A program made the translations under genes and the position numbers. The notes under the pieces were generated by a model. It ran no database searches. It had not been told where the DNA came from and saw nothing but the letters and a program-made list of their open reading frames with translations. Below, piece after piece: positions 7,132 to 15,442 of a stretch of 44,518 nucleotides of DNA (position 1 is its first letter; each line of letters begins with the position of its first letter). This DNA is from Mariniphaga sp. (GTDB lineage: Bacteria > Bacteroidota > Bacteroidia > Bacteroidales > Prolixibacteraceae), in assembly GCA_019429205.1 (NCBI GenBank), contig JAHYIT010000030.1, forward strand, positions 1-44,518, written 5' to 3'.

Positions 7132-8877
7132 ATGGAAAATAAAGAATTACTGAAACAAGTTCGTGAAAAAGCACAGGAATGGCTTTCAGAAACTTACGAT
7201 GAAGAAACCCGGAAAGAAGTTCAAAGCATGCTCGATTCTGATGATCACACTAAATTGATTGATTCTTTTTACAGGAATCTCGAATTTGGCACCGGTGGAC
7301 TTCGGGGCATAATGGGTGCAGGAACAAACCGTGTAAATAAATACACCATTGGTGCTGCCAACCAGGGCCTTTGCAACTACCTGAAGAAAAACTTTGCTGA
7401 TTTGCCTCAGATAAAAGTAGCCATTGGGCACGATTGCCGCAACAACAGCCGGACTTTTGCCGAAAGCAGTGCAAAAGTGTTTGCAGCCAATGGCATAAAA
7501 GCTTATTTGTTTGAAGATTTGAGACCAACTCCCGAACTTTCGTTTGCCATCAGGGAATTGGGATGCCAAAGCGGAATCATTCTCACAGCTTCTCACAATC
7601 CAAAAGAATACAATGGTTATAAAGCATATTGGGACGATGGTTCGCAGATTGTGGCTCCGCACGATGTAAATATTGTGAACGAAGTTTCAAATGTTAAAGT
7701 GGAAGACATTAAGTTTGACGGACCTGATGATTTGATTGAAATCATGGGCGAAGAAATGGATGAAAAATTTCTGAAAATGGTAAAAACAGTTTCCATTTCA
7801 CCCGATGTTGTGGAGCGGCATAAAAACATGAAAATCGTTTACACGCCCATTCACGGAACAACAGTGAAACTGGTACCAGCCGCGCTTCGTAAATTTGGTT
7901 TTACCAACATTATCAACATTCCCGAACAGGATGTGGTTAGCGGCGATTTTCCGACAGTGGTTTCACCAAATCCCGAAGATGAGGCAGCTATGGAAATGGC
8001 CATTAATAAAGCTTATGAAGTAGATGCTGATTTGGTTATGGCCAGCGATCCTGACGGTGATCGCCTGGGAGTGGCTGTGAAAAACGATAAGGGAAAATAC
8101 ATCATCGTTAACGGCAACCAAACTGCGCTTATCTTCATTTATTACATCATTACCAAAATGAAGGAAGCCGGCAAAATGAAGGGCAATGAATTTATTGTAA
8201 AAACTATTGTTTCCACAGAACTGATTGCAGAAATCGCACGGAAAAACAACATTGACTATTACGATGTTTATACCGGATTCAAATTTATTGCTGAAGTGAT
8301 TCGTGAACAGGAAGGAAAACTAAAATACATTGGCGGGGGCGAAGAAAGCTTCGGATTTATGCCTGCCGATTTTGTCCGCGACAAAGATGCGGTTTCCTCC
8401 TGTGCGCTTATGGCCGAAATTGCTGCCTGGGCTATTGATCAGGGAAAAACATTGTATGAGCTGCTTCAGGATATTTACCTGGAATATGGTTATTCTAAAG
8501 AAAAAACAATCTCTGTAATGCGTCCGGGCAAAAAGGGCGCTGACGAAATTCAGCAAATGATGGACGGCTTTCGTGCCAATCCACCCAAATCACTGGGAGG
8601 TTCACCCATGGAATGGGTAAAAGATTATTCAACCCTTGTGGCCAAAAACCTGATTACAGGCGAAGAGACTAAAATCAATCAGAAAGTAACGTCCAATGTG
8701 CTTCAGTTTTTTACGAAGGACGGTACCAAAATTTCGGTGAGGCCTTCGGGAACTGAACCCAAAATCAAGTTTTATTTTGAAGTGAAAGGGGAACTGAAAT
8801 TGCGCGCTGATTTTGACGAAGCGGAAAAAACAGCCGATACCAAAATTGAGGCGATTATGAATGAGTTGGGATTGTAG
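7132..8877 (+). CDS. Phospho-sugar mutase (phosphoglucomutase/phosphomannomutase)
   Basis: A 581-residue member of the alpha-D-phosphohexomutase superfamily, at the long PgcA-like length. The catalytic phosphoserine loop is TASHNPKEYNGYKAYW, the metal loop DPDGDRLG, the sugar-specificity loop GGGEESFGF and the phosphate-binding loop RPSGTEPKIKFYF. It probably converts glucose-6-phosphate to glucose-1-phosphate. Placed 4 bases after rfbD, it would feed RfbA with its substrate, so the operon runs from hexose phosphate to dTDP-sugar. Phosphomannomutase activity cannot be excluded from sequence alone. Confidence 0.9.
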   Translation: MENKELLKQVREKAQEWLSETYDEETRKEVQSMLDSDDHTKLIDSFYRNLEFGTGGLRGIMGAGTNRVNKYTIGAANQGLCNYLKKNFADLPQIKVAIGHDCRNNSRTFAESSAKVFAANGIKAYLFEDLRPTPELSFAIRELGCQSGIILTASHNPKEYNGYKAYWDDGSQIVAPHDVNIVNEVSNVKVEDIKFDGPDDLIEIMGEEMDEKFLKMVKTVSISPDVVERHKNMKIVYTPIHGTTVKLVPAALRKFGFTNIINIPEQDVVSGDFPTVVSPNPEDEAAMEMAINKAYEVDADLVMASDPDGDRLGVAVKNDKGKYIIVNGNQTALIFIYYIITKMKEAGKMKGNEFIVKTIVSTELIAEIARKNNIDYYDVYTGFKFIAEVIREQEGKLKYIGGGEESFGFMPADFVRDKDAVSSCALMAEIAAWAIDQGKTLYELLQDIYLEYGYSKEKTISVMRPGKKGADEIQQMMDGFRANPPKSLGGSPMEWVKDYSTLVAKNLITGEETKINQKVTSNVLQFFTKDGTKISVRPSGTEPKIKFYFEVKGELKLRADFDEAEKTADTKIEAIMNELGL

Positions 8878-8920
8878 CCAGATTATCAATAATAAATCAA
8901 CTAAATAAAATTATCACAAG

Positions 8921-9679
8921 ATGAAAAAAATTGGAATTATTTCTGTTCTGCTGTTATTTGCAGCATTTGGCGTTTTTGCCCAAACTGACGGCCCCATGCC
9001 GATGAAACCCGAGATGACCGAAATCTGGGATCCCGAAGTGCCGGTGGTTACACCCGGCGTAACTCCACTCAATGCTCCATCGGATGCTATTGTATTATTC
9101 GATGGTGAGGATATTGGCAGGGAGTGGACCAATGGCCAGGGTGGCGAACCGGGCTGGAAAGTGGAGGAAGGTTGTGTTACGGTAGTCAGAGGTCAGGGAA
9201 TTATTAAAACCAAGCGTGTTTTTGAAGATTTTCAGCTTCATATTGAGTGGCGTTCTCCATCTGAAATAGTGGGGACCAGCCAGGGACGAGGCAACAGCGG
9301 CGTTTTTTTGCAGGAAAGGTACGAGGTGCAGGTGCTCGACAATTATGACAACCGGACTTACCGTAACGGTCAGGCAGGAAGTGTTTACAAACAGCACGCC
9401 CCGCTGGTAAACGCATGCAAAGCACCGGGCGAATGGCAAACCTACGACATCATTTATACCGCTCCGAGGTTTAACGACGACGGAACTTATTTTACTCCGC
9501 CAACCGTAACGGTTTTACACAATGGAGTTTTGGTTCAGAATAATGTTAAAATGCGCGGGCCAACAGAATATATCGGAATTCCCGAGTACAGTGTGAAAAA
9601 GCACGGGCCGGGTAGCATTTCGCTACAGGATCATGGCAATCCGGTTAGTTTCAGAAATATCTGGATCAGGGAGTTGTAA
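8921..9679 (+). CDS. Secreted DUF1080 (3-keto-disaccharide hydrolase-like) protein
   Basis: A 252-residue protein with a signal peptide (MKKIGIISVLLLFAAFGVFA, cleavage before QTDG). The rest is a concanavalin-like DUF1080 domain: an IVLFDGEDIGREWTN strand, then FQLHIEWRSPSE, RGNSGVFLQERYEVQVLDN and a C-terminal ISLQDHGNPVSFRNIWIREL. Members of this family act on 3-keto glycosides or bind polysaccharides in the periplasm of Bacteroidota and Planctomycetota. It follows the mutase by 43 bases but probably belongs functionally with the sugar genes downstream (FucP-like permease, DUF2961). A bidirectional terminator follows it. Confidence 0.88.
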   Translation: MKKIGIISVLLLFAAFGVFAQTDGPMPMKPEMTEIWDPEVPVVTPGVTPLNAPSDAIVLFDGEDIGREWTNGQGGEPGWKVEEGCVTVVRGQGIIKTKRVFEDFQLHIEWRSPSEIVGTSQGRGNSGVFLQERYEVQVLDNYDNRTYRNGQAGSVYKQHAPLVNACKAPGEWQTYDIIYTAPRFNDDGTYFTPPTVTVLHNGVLVQNNVKMRGPTEYIGIPEYSVKKHGPGSISLQDHGNPVSFRNIWIREL

Positions 9680-9696
9680 AGTATTTGATAATATGG

Positions 9697-9726
9697 AACG
9701 GGGCTTTTTAAGAGGCTCCGTTTTTA
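9697..9726. terminator. Bidirectional terminator between convergent genes
   Basis: The arms AACGGGGCT and GGCTCCGTT pair with one G-T pair and are followed by TTTTTAT on the plus strand. On the minus strand the same hairpin is followed by AT-rich sequence. It lies between the DUF1080 gene ending at 9679 and msrA ending at 9724. Confidence 0.65.
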
Positions 9727-10326
9727 TTGGTTTTCCTTTAGTTTTTCTTTAAAAATTTTCCTGAATTTTTCCACTTTGGGAGCAACCACAAACTGGCAAT
9801 AAGGCTGATTCTTATTTCGTGCGAAGTAGTTATGATGGTAATCTTCGGCCAGGTAAAATGCGTCAAAAGCAGTTACTTCTGTAACAATCGGGTCGTTGTA
9901 AACCTTTTCCTGCTCAAACAGGGCAATCACTTTTTCTGCAATTTGTTTTTGTTCTTCATTGTGGTAAAAAATGGCCGACCGGTATTGCGTGCCAACATCA
10001 TTTCCCTGCCGGTTCAACGTAGTGGGATCGTGTGTCATAAAAAACACTTCCAGAATTTCCGTGAAACTTGTGATTTCAGGATTGAATGTAATCTGCACAA
10101 CTTCGGCATGGCCTGTTCTGCCTGTGGTAACCTCCCGGTAGGCCGGGTTTTTAACATGTCCGCCACTGTACCCGGGAACCACTTTTTCAACTCCTTCCAT
10201 TTCAAGAAAAACGGCTTCGGTACACCAAAAACAACCTCCGCCAAGCGTTGCCTGCTCCGTTTTTTTATTTTGTCCGGAAAAACTATTCATAATGAATGAA
10301 ATTAGTATGTAAGTGAAAATATTCAT
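9724..10326 (-). CDS. msrA: Peptide methionine sulfoxide reductase MsrA
   Basis: A 200-residue MsrA. The catalytic motif [11 protein letters not shown] is near residue 32, followed by [44 protein letters not shown] and a tyrosine/histidine-rich region ending in FQ-type residues. It reduces methionine-S-sulfoxide in damaged proteins. The N-terminal stretch [19 protein letters not shown] is hydrophobic and could be an export signal, which would place the enzyme in the periplasm; an internal Met at residue 13 is an alternative start. It overlaps the upstream small membrane gene by 4 bases. Confidence 0.92.
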   Translation of the reverse strand: MNIFTYILISFIMNSFSGQNKKTEQATLGGGCFWCTEAVFLEMEGVEKVVPGYSGGHVKNPAYREVTTGRTGHAEVVQITFNPEITSFTEILEVFFMTHDPTTLNRQGNDVGTQYRSAIFYHNEEQKQIAEKVIALFEQEKVYNDPIVTEVTAFDAFYLAEDYHHNYFARNKNQPYCQFVVAPKVEKFRKIFKEKLKENQ

Positions 10327-10616
10327 TTTTTAAACTTAAATCGCGAAAAAACCTTCTTTTCAAATTCCCATGCAAACCTGAACTGCCCGAAAAGCGTTCC
10401 GATGATAAGAAACAGGATTTGGTAGGCAGGAACGATAATTAGAATATATAGCGGAACTTTTAACCAAAGGCTTGTGTCTCCGTTTATTCCTATCCATCCA
10501 AAAACCGCTTTGCGCACAATCAGTGTTGCGCTTCCGGTTATTGAAAAGATTATAAGAATCAACACCAGTTGAACGTTGCTTTTGATGTTCCACTTTTCTT
10601 TTAACCTTTTTAGCAT
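10323..10616 (-). CDS. Small membrane protein (DUF6787-like)
   Basis: A 97-residue protein with an N-terminal basic segment ([14 protein letters not shown]) and two clear hydrophobic stretches. These are [19 protein letters not shown] and [20 protein letters not shown], followed by [18 protein letters not shown]. This pattern matches the short Bacteroidota family I recall as DUF6787, for which no function is established. Its stop codon overlaps the msrA start in an ATGA arrangement, so the two are translationally coupled, but no joint function can be inferred beyond that. Confidence 0.7.
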   Translation of the reverse strand: MLKRLKEKWNIKSNVQLVLILIIFSITGSATLIVRKAVFGWIGINGDTSLWLKVPLYILIIVPAYQILFLIIGTLFGQFRFAWEFEKKVFSRFKFKK

Positions 10617-10676
10617 GAATATTATTCAATTTCTCAAAGGTGTTAACAATTAAAGACGGTGCTTGTTTTATTGGCT

Positions 10677-12104
10677 TTAAATATTAACTGCCTTTTTGCG
10701 GCTGATAACTGCGCTGTAATATGCAATAATCATAAATGCCACGGCCGGCACCCAAAAGGCCAGTTTAATGCTTCCCGACTGGTCGGAAACAATTCCCTGG
10801 ATTTGAGTTAAAACCGCTGCCCCGGCAATGGCCATAATCATACCGGCCCCTCCAATTTTGGTGTCTTCACCAAGTCCGGCAATACCCAGTCCGTAAATGG
10901 TTGGGAACATTAATGACATGCAACCTGAAATACAAACCAGCGCGTAAATGCCAATCCAACCCTGGCCGTAAATCGTAATCAGGCTGAAAATGAAAGCCAA
11001 AACCGAAAGCGTTGTTAGAAGCGTACGCGGTTTAAAATATTTCATCAGCCAGGTAAAGGCAAACCGCCCGATTACAAATAATACCAGTGAAAGAATGTAA
11101 TAAGTTGCCCCGGCCTGTTCGGCGGTGCGCGGCAAAAAGGCTTTTATCCCCAGCATTTCGGTGAAGTTATAAAAACCGGCTGCCAGTGGTTCAATGTTTC
11201 TTAATCTTGCAATGATTTCCTCAGGCAGGACATTCTTCCCAAATTCTGCAACAACAGCATCCAGTTGCATTTGTTGCATCACATACCTGATAATAAAAGA
11301 CCAGACTGCAATTTGTGCGCCCACATAGAAAAACTGGGCAATAACGCCCCAAACATAGTTTTTGTTTTTTTTGAGTCGGCGGAAAGTTCCCCTGAAATCC
11401 AGTTTTTTGTCTTCCTCTTTGGCATAAGGCATTTTTGTAAAGTAAATGGCCAGCAGAATAATCACCATAATAAGCCCAAGTGCTACATACGTGGCGGTAA
11501 CGGCACTCAGCTCGCTTCCCTGAATTTTAATCAGTTCCTCTATCGGCAACGCGGCTCGTTCATCTGCACTGAGCGTATTTAGCTGCGACAACACAAAAAC
11601 CTGGCTCAGCACCACGCCGGTTATGGCGCCAAACGGATTAAACGACTGGGCAAAATTCAATCGCTGTGTTCCGGTTTGTTCCGGGCCAATAGCATAAACA
11701 TAAGAATTGGCTGAGGTTTCGAGAATGGAAAGCCCTGCAAAAAGAATAACCAAAGCCAGCAAAAACATGAAAAAGCTGAGGTTGATGTTTACCCCGGCCA
11801 GCAGCATAGCCGGATAAAACATAAATGTGCCCAGGGCGTACAATCCAAGCCCCAGCATTACTCCTGATTTGTAAGTGTATTTTTTTATGAATAACGCTGC
11901 AGGAATGGCAAAACCTCCATAGCCGAACAGGTAGCAGGCCAGTTGAATCCAGGCCGTTTTGGAATCGGTCAGGCTCATAATCCGCTTGAACGCGGCCAGC
12001 ATGGTGTCGGTTAAATTGTTGGGAATGGCCCACGCAAAAAACAGGGAAGTCAGCAAAATAAATGGCCATACAATTCCCCTGGGTATTATTCGATGTTTTT
12101 CCAT
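10677..12104 (-). CDS. MFS sugar permease (FucP-like)
   Basis: A 475-residue major facilitator with about 12 hydrophobic segments. The N-terminal LTSLFFAWAIPNNLTDTML is close to the FucP signature (F-x-x-WG-x-x-x-x-LND). GYGGFAIPAALFIKKYTYKSG, LETSANSYVYAIGPEQTGTQRLN and PFGAITGVVLSQVF are also typical of the FHS/FucP (L-fucose:proton symporter) subfamily. The loop between TM helices 7 and 8 carries an insertion of about 60 residues. It probably imports a sugar at the inner membrane. The gene for a DUF2961 glycoside hydrolase-like protein lies just upstream on the same strand, which fits uptake of the released product. The exact sugar is unknown. Confidence 0.85.
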   Translation of the reverse strand: MEKHRIIPRGIVWPFILLTSLFFAWAIPNNLTDTMLAAFKRIMSLTDSKTAWIQLACYLFGYGGFAIPAALFIKKYTYKSGVMLGLGLYALGTFMFYPAMLLAGVNINLSFFMFLLALVILFAGLSILETSANSYVYAIGPEQTGTQRLNFAQSFNPFGAITGVVLSQVFVLSQLNTLSADERAALPIEELIKIQGSELSAVTATYVALGLIMVIILLAIYFTKMPYAKEEDKKLDFRGTFRRLKKNKNYVWGVIAQFFYVGAQIAVWSFIIRYVMQQMQLDAVVAEFGKNVLPEEIIARLRNIEPLAAGFYNFTEMLGIKAFLPRTAEQAGATYYILSLVLFVIGRFAFTWLMKYFKPRTLLTTLSVLAFIFSLITIYGQGWIGIYALVCISGCMSLMFPTIYGLGIAGLGEDTKIGGAGMIMAIAGAAVLTQIQGIVSDQSGSIKLAFWVPAVAFMIIAYYSAVISRKKAVNI

Positions 12105-12164
12105 GTGAAATTTCTGATTACTTTAGAAATAGCTTTTTTTAAATTGATTTTACTTTGATGTGTG

Positions 12165-13322
12165 TTAATTCACTTCCAGTTTCTCCCATTCCGGCAGTTT
12201 GGGAAATTGAGCATGTGGTTCGGCCTGGTACCAGAATGCCACCGATGAAATATCGGATTTTTGTGGCAGGTATCTTCCGCCATGTCGCCAGCCCAAATCC
12301 TGAATGGTAACCTTCAAATCCTTTTCAAACCGAATGGGGTCCAAAATGTGCCACCTGTAAAGGCCAAACCGTTGCTGTGATTTATAGGTTCCATCGGGTT
12401 TAATAACCTGGTGCAAACCAGCATAAGGAGTATTGAAAACGGTATATTGTCCGCCGCGGTCGAAATTATACGAACCACAGAAATAATCTTCGGTTCCTGT
12501 TCCGCAAATAGTGGGAAATTTGGTGTCTCCATCCATAAAAAATTTGATTTCGCCTTCGCCCCACCAACCGTTGTTGTTCACACCCCATGCCATGTAAAGT
12601 CCAACAAAATGGCCCTTGCCTTTAATATTTTCAACAATTTTATAATCTGAAGTTTCATTGGGGTTTGTCCGGTTGAATTGGGCATGGAAATAGGCCGCAT
12701 CCTCAGGCACATCGGTTAACGTGTAATCAATCTGATAGTAAAGTCGCATTTCATCCTGGTCGTTTATATTTTCCATAGTGATTTTACACTTTTTGCGGAA
12801 TGGCATGGGCCAATAGCAGTTGAAAGCACTTCCCGGATTTACGCAAATAGCCAGCGAACTGAGTGGAGCATATTCGTTCCAGCCCATGGCAAAAAAGTCG
12901 CCAACCGGTACTTCAACCGAGGGTTTTTCCTCATCGTCCCAATAAAACCGGATGATGGAAAACCGCCAGTTACCGGTTGGTGTCATCCAGATGTGCTGAA
13001 TGGCTCCCGGTCCTTCAATTTCGGCCAGAGTAAACGTTTCGCCGGGTTTTATGCGGATAAACGGATTTACTTTCCAGCCCTGGCCCAAATTGCGCGCTGC
13101 ATTTGTGGCATTGGCCGTATTAACCGGTGCATTGGGGTCGGGTACTGCCATGCCGCCTTTGCCTTTCTCCCCGGTAAAATTTTCGGGACTGATGGAACGG
13201 GTTTTGGCATCTGACATTCGGAAAATGTTGCCCATGTTCATATTCAGACCGTTAAATTCTGACTGGGCAAATACCGGAGTGGCTGCCAGAAAAGCAACCA
13301 ACAGGATAAGTGTTTTTTTCAT
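12165..13322 (-). CDS. Secreted DUF2961 (GH172-type) protein
   Basis: A 385-residue protein with a signal peptide (MKKTLILLVAFLAATPVFAQ). The DUF2961 core includes EGPGAIQHIWMTPTG, IIRFYWDDEEKPSVEVPVGDFFAMGW, the GSAFNCYWPMPFRKK segment, FMDGDTKFPTICGTGTEDYFCGSYNF and YRWHILDPIRFEKDLKVTIQ. The DUF2961 family has been reclassified as glycoside hydrolase family GH172, with activities on fructo- and arabinofuranosides. The conserved GTGTEDYF segment contains the acidic residue expected at the active site. The protein is likely periplasmic. With the FucP-like permease 60 bases downstream it forms a small sugar-use unit. No SusC/D pair is present. Confidence 0.85.
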   Translation of the reverse strand: MKKTLILLVAFLAATPVFAQSEFNGLNMNMGNIFRMSDAKTRSISPENFTGEKGKGGMAVPDPNAPVNTANATNAARNLGQGWKVNPFIRIKPGETFTLAEIEGPGAIQHIWMTPTGNWRFSIIRFYWDDEEKPSVEVPVGDFFAMGWNEYAPLSSLAICVNPGSAFNCYWPMPFRKKCKITMENINDQDEMRLYYQIDYTLTDVPEDAAYFHAQFNRTNPNETSDYKIVENIKGKGHFVGLYMAWGVNNNGWWGEGEIKFFMDGDTKFPTICGTGTEDYFCGSYNFDRGGQYTVFNTPYAGLHQVIKPDGTYKSQQRFGLYRWHILDPIRFEKDLKVTIQDLGWRHGGRYLPQKSDISSVAFWYQAEPHAQFPKLPEWEKLEVN

Positions 13323-13433
13323 GGTTCTGCAGTTTTAATGGAACAATGAAGCGAATTTAGAATTTTTTACTGTTCCAATTCGGTTTTTTCCGCAGAAGTT
13401 TGATTGCAATAACAGAATAACCTGCTTGCAATA

Positions 13434-14009
13434 TTAAATTTGGTGGGTTTGGAAAATAATAAATCCGTAAACAGCAAACCGGATCAACCTAAAAATGGCA
13501 TACCGGAGAAAGCGTCCCGAAGGATAACCGCCTGCCCCCACCAGTAAACAAATTGCTGACCAGGGCAGGGGAGTAAGTGCCGCTACAATGATAAGGAAGA
13601 TTCCATATTTTCGTAACTGTGGCCATGAGGTTTTCAAATATTTTATACGTACATATCTGAATGTGACTTTTTTATAAATGAATTGCCCGATTAAAAAAGT
13701 GACATATCCAAGTGCATAAGATACTACTGCAAAAAAGGCGACCGTAAGTGTATAATTGATTACTCCACCCTTGTTGAAAGCCCAAATCATAAAAAATTCA
13801 GGCGGAATAATACCAAAGAAAAATTCCGAAGCAAAATAAATGATATAGATTACGAGCGGACGGGCATAAAACTGTTCAACCCATGCATCGGGTGCATTTG
13901 ATATTACAATTTCTTTGAAAAAGAAATAGATAATAAGCAAAACGGCCAGCCATACAAATCCGCGCAACCCGTTTTTAATAAGAAATTGCATTCTCGAACT
14001 GAGTCTCAT
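13434..14009 (-). CDS. Integral membrane protein, VTT/DedA-like
   Basis: A 191-residue protein with four to five hydrophobic segments when started at MRLSSRMQF (14009); an in-frame ATG at 14051 would add 14 residues of no clear character. It shows an amphipathic entrance region (EFFFGIIPPEFFMIWAF), a glycine/tyrosine turn (ALGYVTFLIGQFIYKK) and near the C-terminus AALTPLPWSAICLLVGAGGY followed by an arginine-rich FLRYAIFRLIRF. This is the layout of short VTT (SNARE-associated/DedA) proteins, some of which act as lipid scramblases or flippases. Specific function is not known, and the family call is from pattern only. Confidence 0.6.
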   Translation of the reverse strand: MRLSSRMQFLIKNGLRGFVWLAVLLIIYFFFKEIVISNAPDAWVEQFYARPLVIYIIYFASEFFFGIIPPEFFMIWAFNKGGVINYTLTVAFFAVVSYALGYVTFLIGQFIYKKVTFRYVRIKYLKTSWPQLRKYGIFLIIVAALTPLPWSAICLLVGAGGYPSGRFLRYAIFRLIRFAVYGFIIFQTHQI

Positions 14010-14090
14010 CGTTTTCAATGGTTTTTTAAAACAGGGCGAAAAATACAACAAATTTTATTCCTAAAGGGTTTTTAAAACCAAAATCAGACT

Positions 14091-15422
14091 TTAATTCCAT
14101 TCAGTCTGGAGCACATAATTTGCTACATCGGTAAGTTGTTTTTCCGTAAAATGCGGAAAACCTGCCATGGGCGGATAGTCCATCCGTTTACGTCCGGGTT
14201 CTTTAATCCACTGTTTCAGGGCATCAGCATTATTCTCATAAACCGGCACAGCTTCGGCCATTGAAGGGCCAATTAACCGGGTTGCAGGTGCATGGCAAAT
14301 GACACAGTTGGTTTGAAAAATATTCTGCCCGGGGGTGTATGATCCAGCTTCGGATTCCACTTGCGGAAGTAAAAGGTTTTCGTGTGCCTGCCTCACAGCA
14401 TCCCAATGAGCTGCTGTTCGTTCAGCCATCATCTTTTTGTGTGTGGACAGTGCACTTTCGCGGTACATGTGCCGGCCTGTTCCCATAAAAGCCACTAAAA
14501 AAGTAAACAATCCCAAAACCAGGTAAAACCGTTTTCCGGGAATATTACTCTGTGCATTTATCATTTTCCACAACTGGTATAGCACAATTCCAGCAAGGGT
14601 TGCTCCGGCCAGAATAACCCAAAACAATCCCCAGGTTATCCCTTTTGCAGGAAGGGTTAAAAACAACAGCGGGCCGAAAATAAACTGGAGTCCGGTTGCC
14701 ACCAGCGCCAGGTTCAGCATCTGTTTCTTTATTTCGTTTTTCGAAAGGGATTCAAATTTTCCTTTTGTTTTAAATCCCTTACGCCCGAACCAAAAAGCCA
14801 GGAACAATCCGGTAACGGCCATACTTGCTGTTATAAAATGGAAATAGCGAGGGAATACATTGGGTAGGGTAAGTGCATCAAAAAATCCCTGAATTTCTCC
14901 CCATCTTTCAGGGAAAAGCATCAGGTTGATGTTGGTGAGGAAAATAAACGGAATAAGCAGGAAACTGAAAACTGCGATTCCCAAAATGCCCAAATGCACA
15001 GGCTTGTTGTCGGCCAGCCGGTCCCATGAATATTTGTGCAGGTAAAACAGTAAAAAAGAGACGGCTACCCAGGGAACTATTGAAATCCAGATGTTTCCGG
15101 TGAGGGCATTGGAAGAATAGAAATAAAGGGTGTAAAGCACGTTTATGGATAAAAGCGGCGCCACACCCAAAACTACAGCAAGACTTTTGTTGACTGTTAT
15201 GGTTGCTGCAATTTCGCGGGCCAGGTTGTCGTAATCTTTATTTTTTTTGCCCTTTAGTTCGTACCAAAATGTGAGCACACCGCCTCCTATCATTATATTA
15301 ATGAATAGGATGTGCAGCAAAAAGGAAAAAACCAGGATTATAACCAGCAGCCACTCAGGTAAAGGCATTGGCAGCGGAATATCTTTTGGTACCGGTATCT
15401 GATTTAAAACAGTGAGCATCAT
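14091..15422 (-). CDS. CydA-like membrane protein with C-terminal cytochrome c domain (subunit 2)
   Basis: A 443-residue protein with about eight membrane segments and a periplasmic monoheme cytochrome c tail. The first helix region, LLHILFINIMIGGGVLTFW, resembles the heme-binding first helix of CydA. The heme c motif CVICH is at 373-377, and a likely axial methionine is in PPMAGFP (Met 419). The domain ends with a cytochrome-c-type C-terminal helix (FTEKQLTDVANYVL). It lies 20 bases after the paired gene upstream and has the same architecture, so the two probably form one respiratory membrane complex. It could be a bd-superfamily oxygen reductase subunit or another quinol/cytochrome c oxidoreductase. 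No CydB-like gene is present. Confidence 0.7.
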   Translation of the reverse strand: MMLTVLNQIPVPKDIPLPMPLPEWLLVIILVFSFLLHILFINIMIGGGVLTFWYELKGKKNKDYDNLAREIAATITVNKSLAVVLGVAPLLSINVLYTLYFYSSNALTGNIWISIVPWVAVSFLLFYLHKYSWDRLADNKPVHLGILGIAVFSFLLIPFIFLTNINLMLFPERWGEIQGFFDALTLPNVFPRYFHFITASMAVTGLFLAFWFGRKGFKTKGKFESLSKNEIKKQMLNLALVATGLQFIFGPLLFLTLPAKGITWGLFWVILAGATLAGIVLYQLWKMINAQSNIPGKRFYLVLGLFTFLVAFMGTGRHMYRESALSTHKKMMAERTAAHWDAVRQAHENLLLPQVESEAGSYTPGQNIFQTNCVICHAPATRLIGPSMAEAVPVYENNADALKQWIKEPGRKRMDYPPMAGFPHFTEKQLTDVANYVLQTEWN

Positions 15423-15442
15423 TTTCTTTGATTTTATGCAGG

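Noticed and set aside
10035-10244. Overlapping frame within msrA
   Set aside because: It is a shadow of the MsrA frame, which has a complete catalytic motif and family length.
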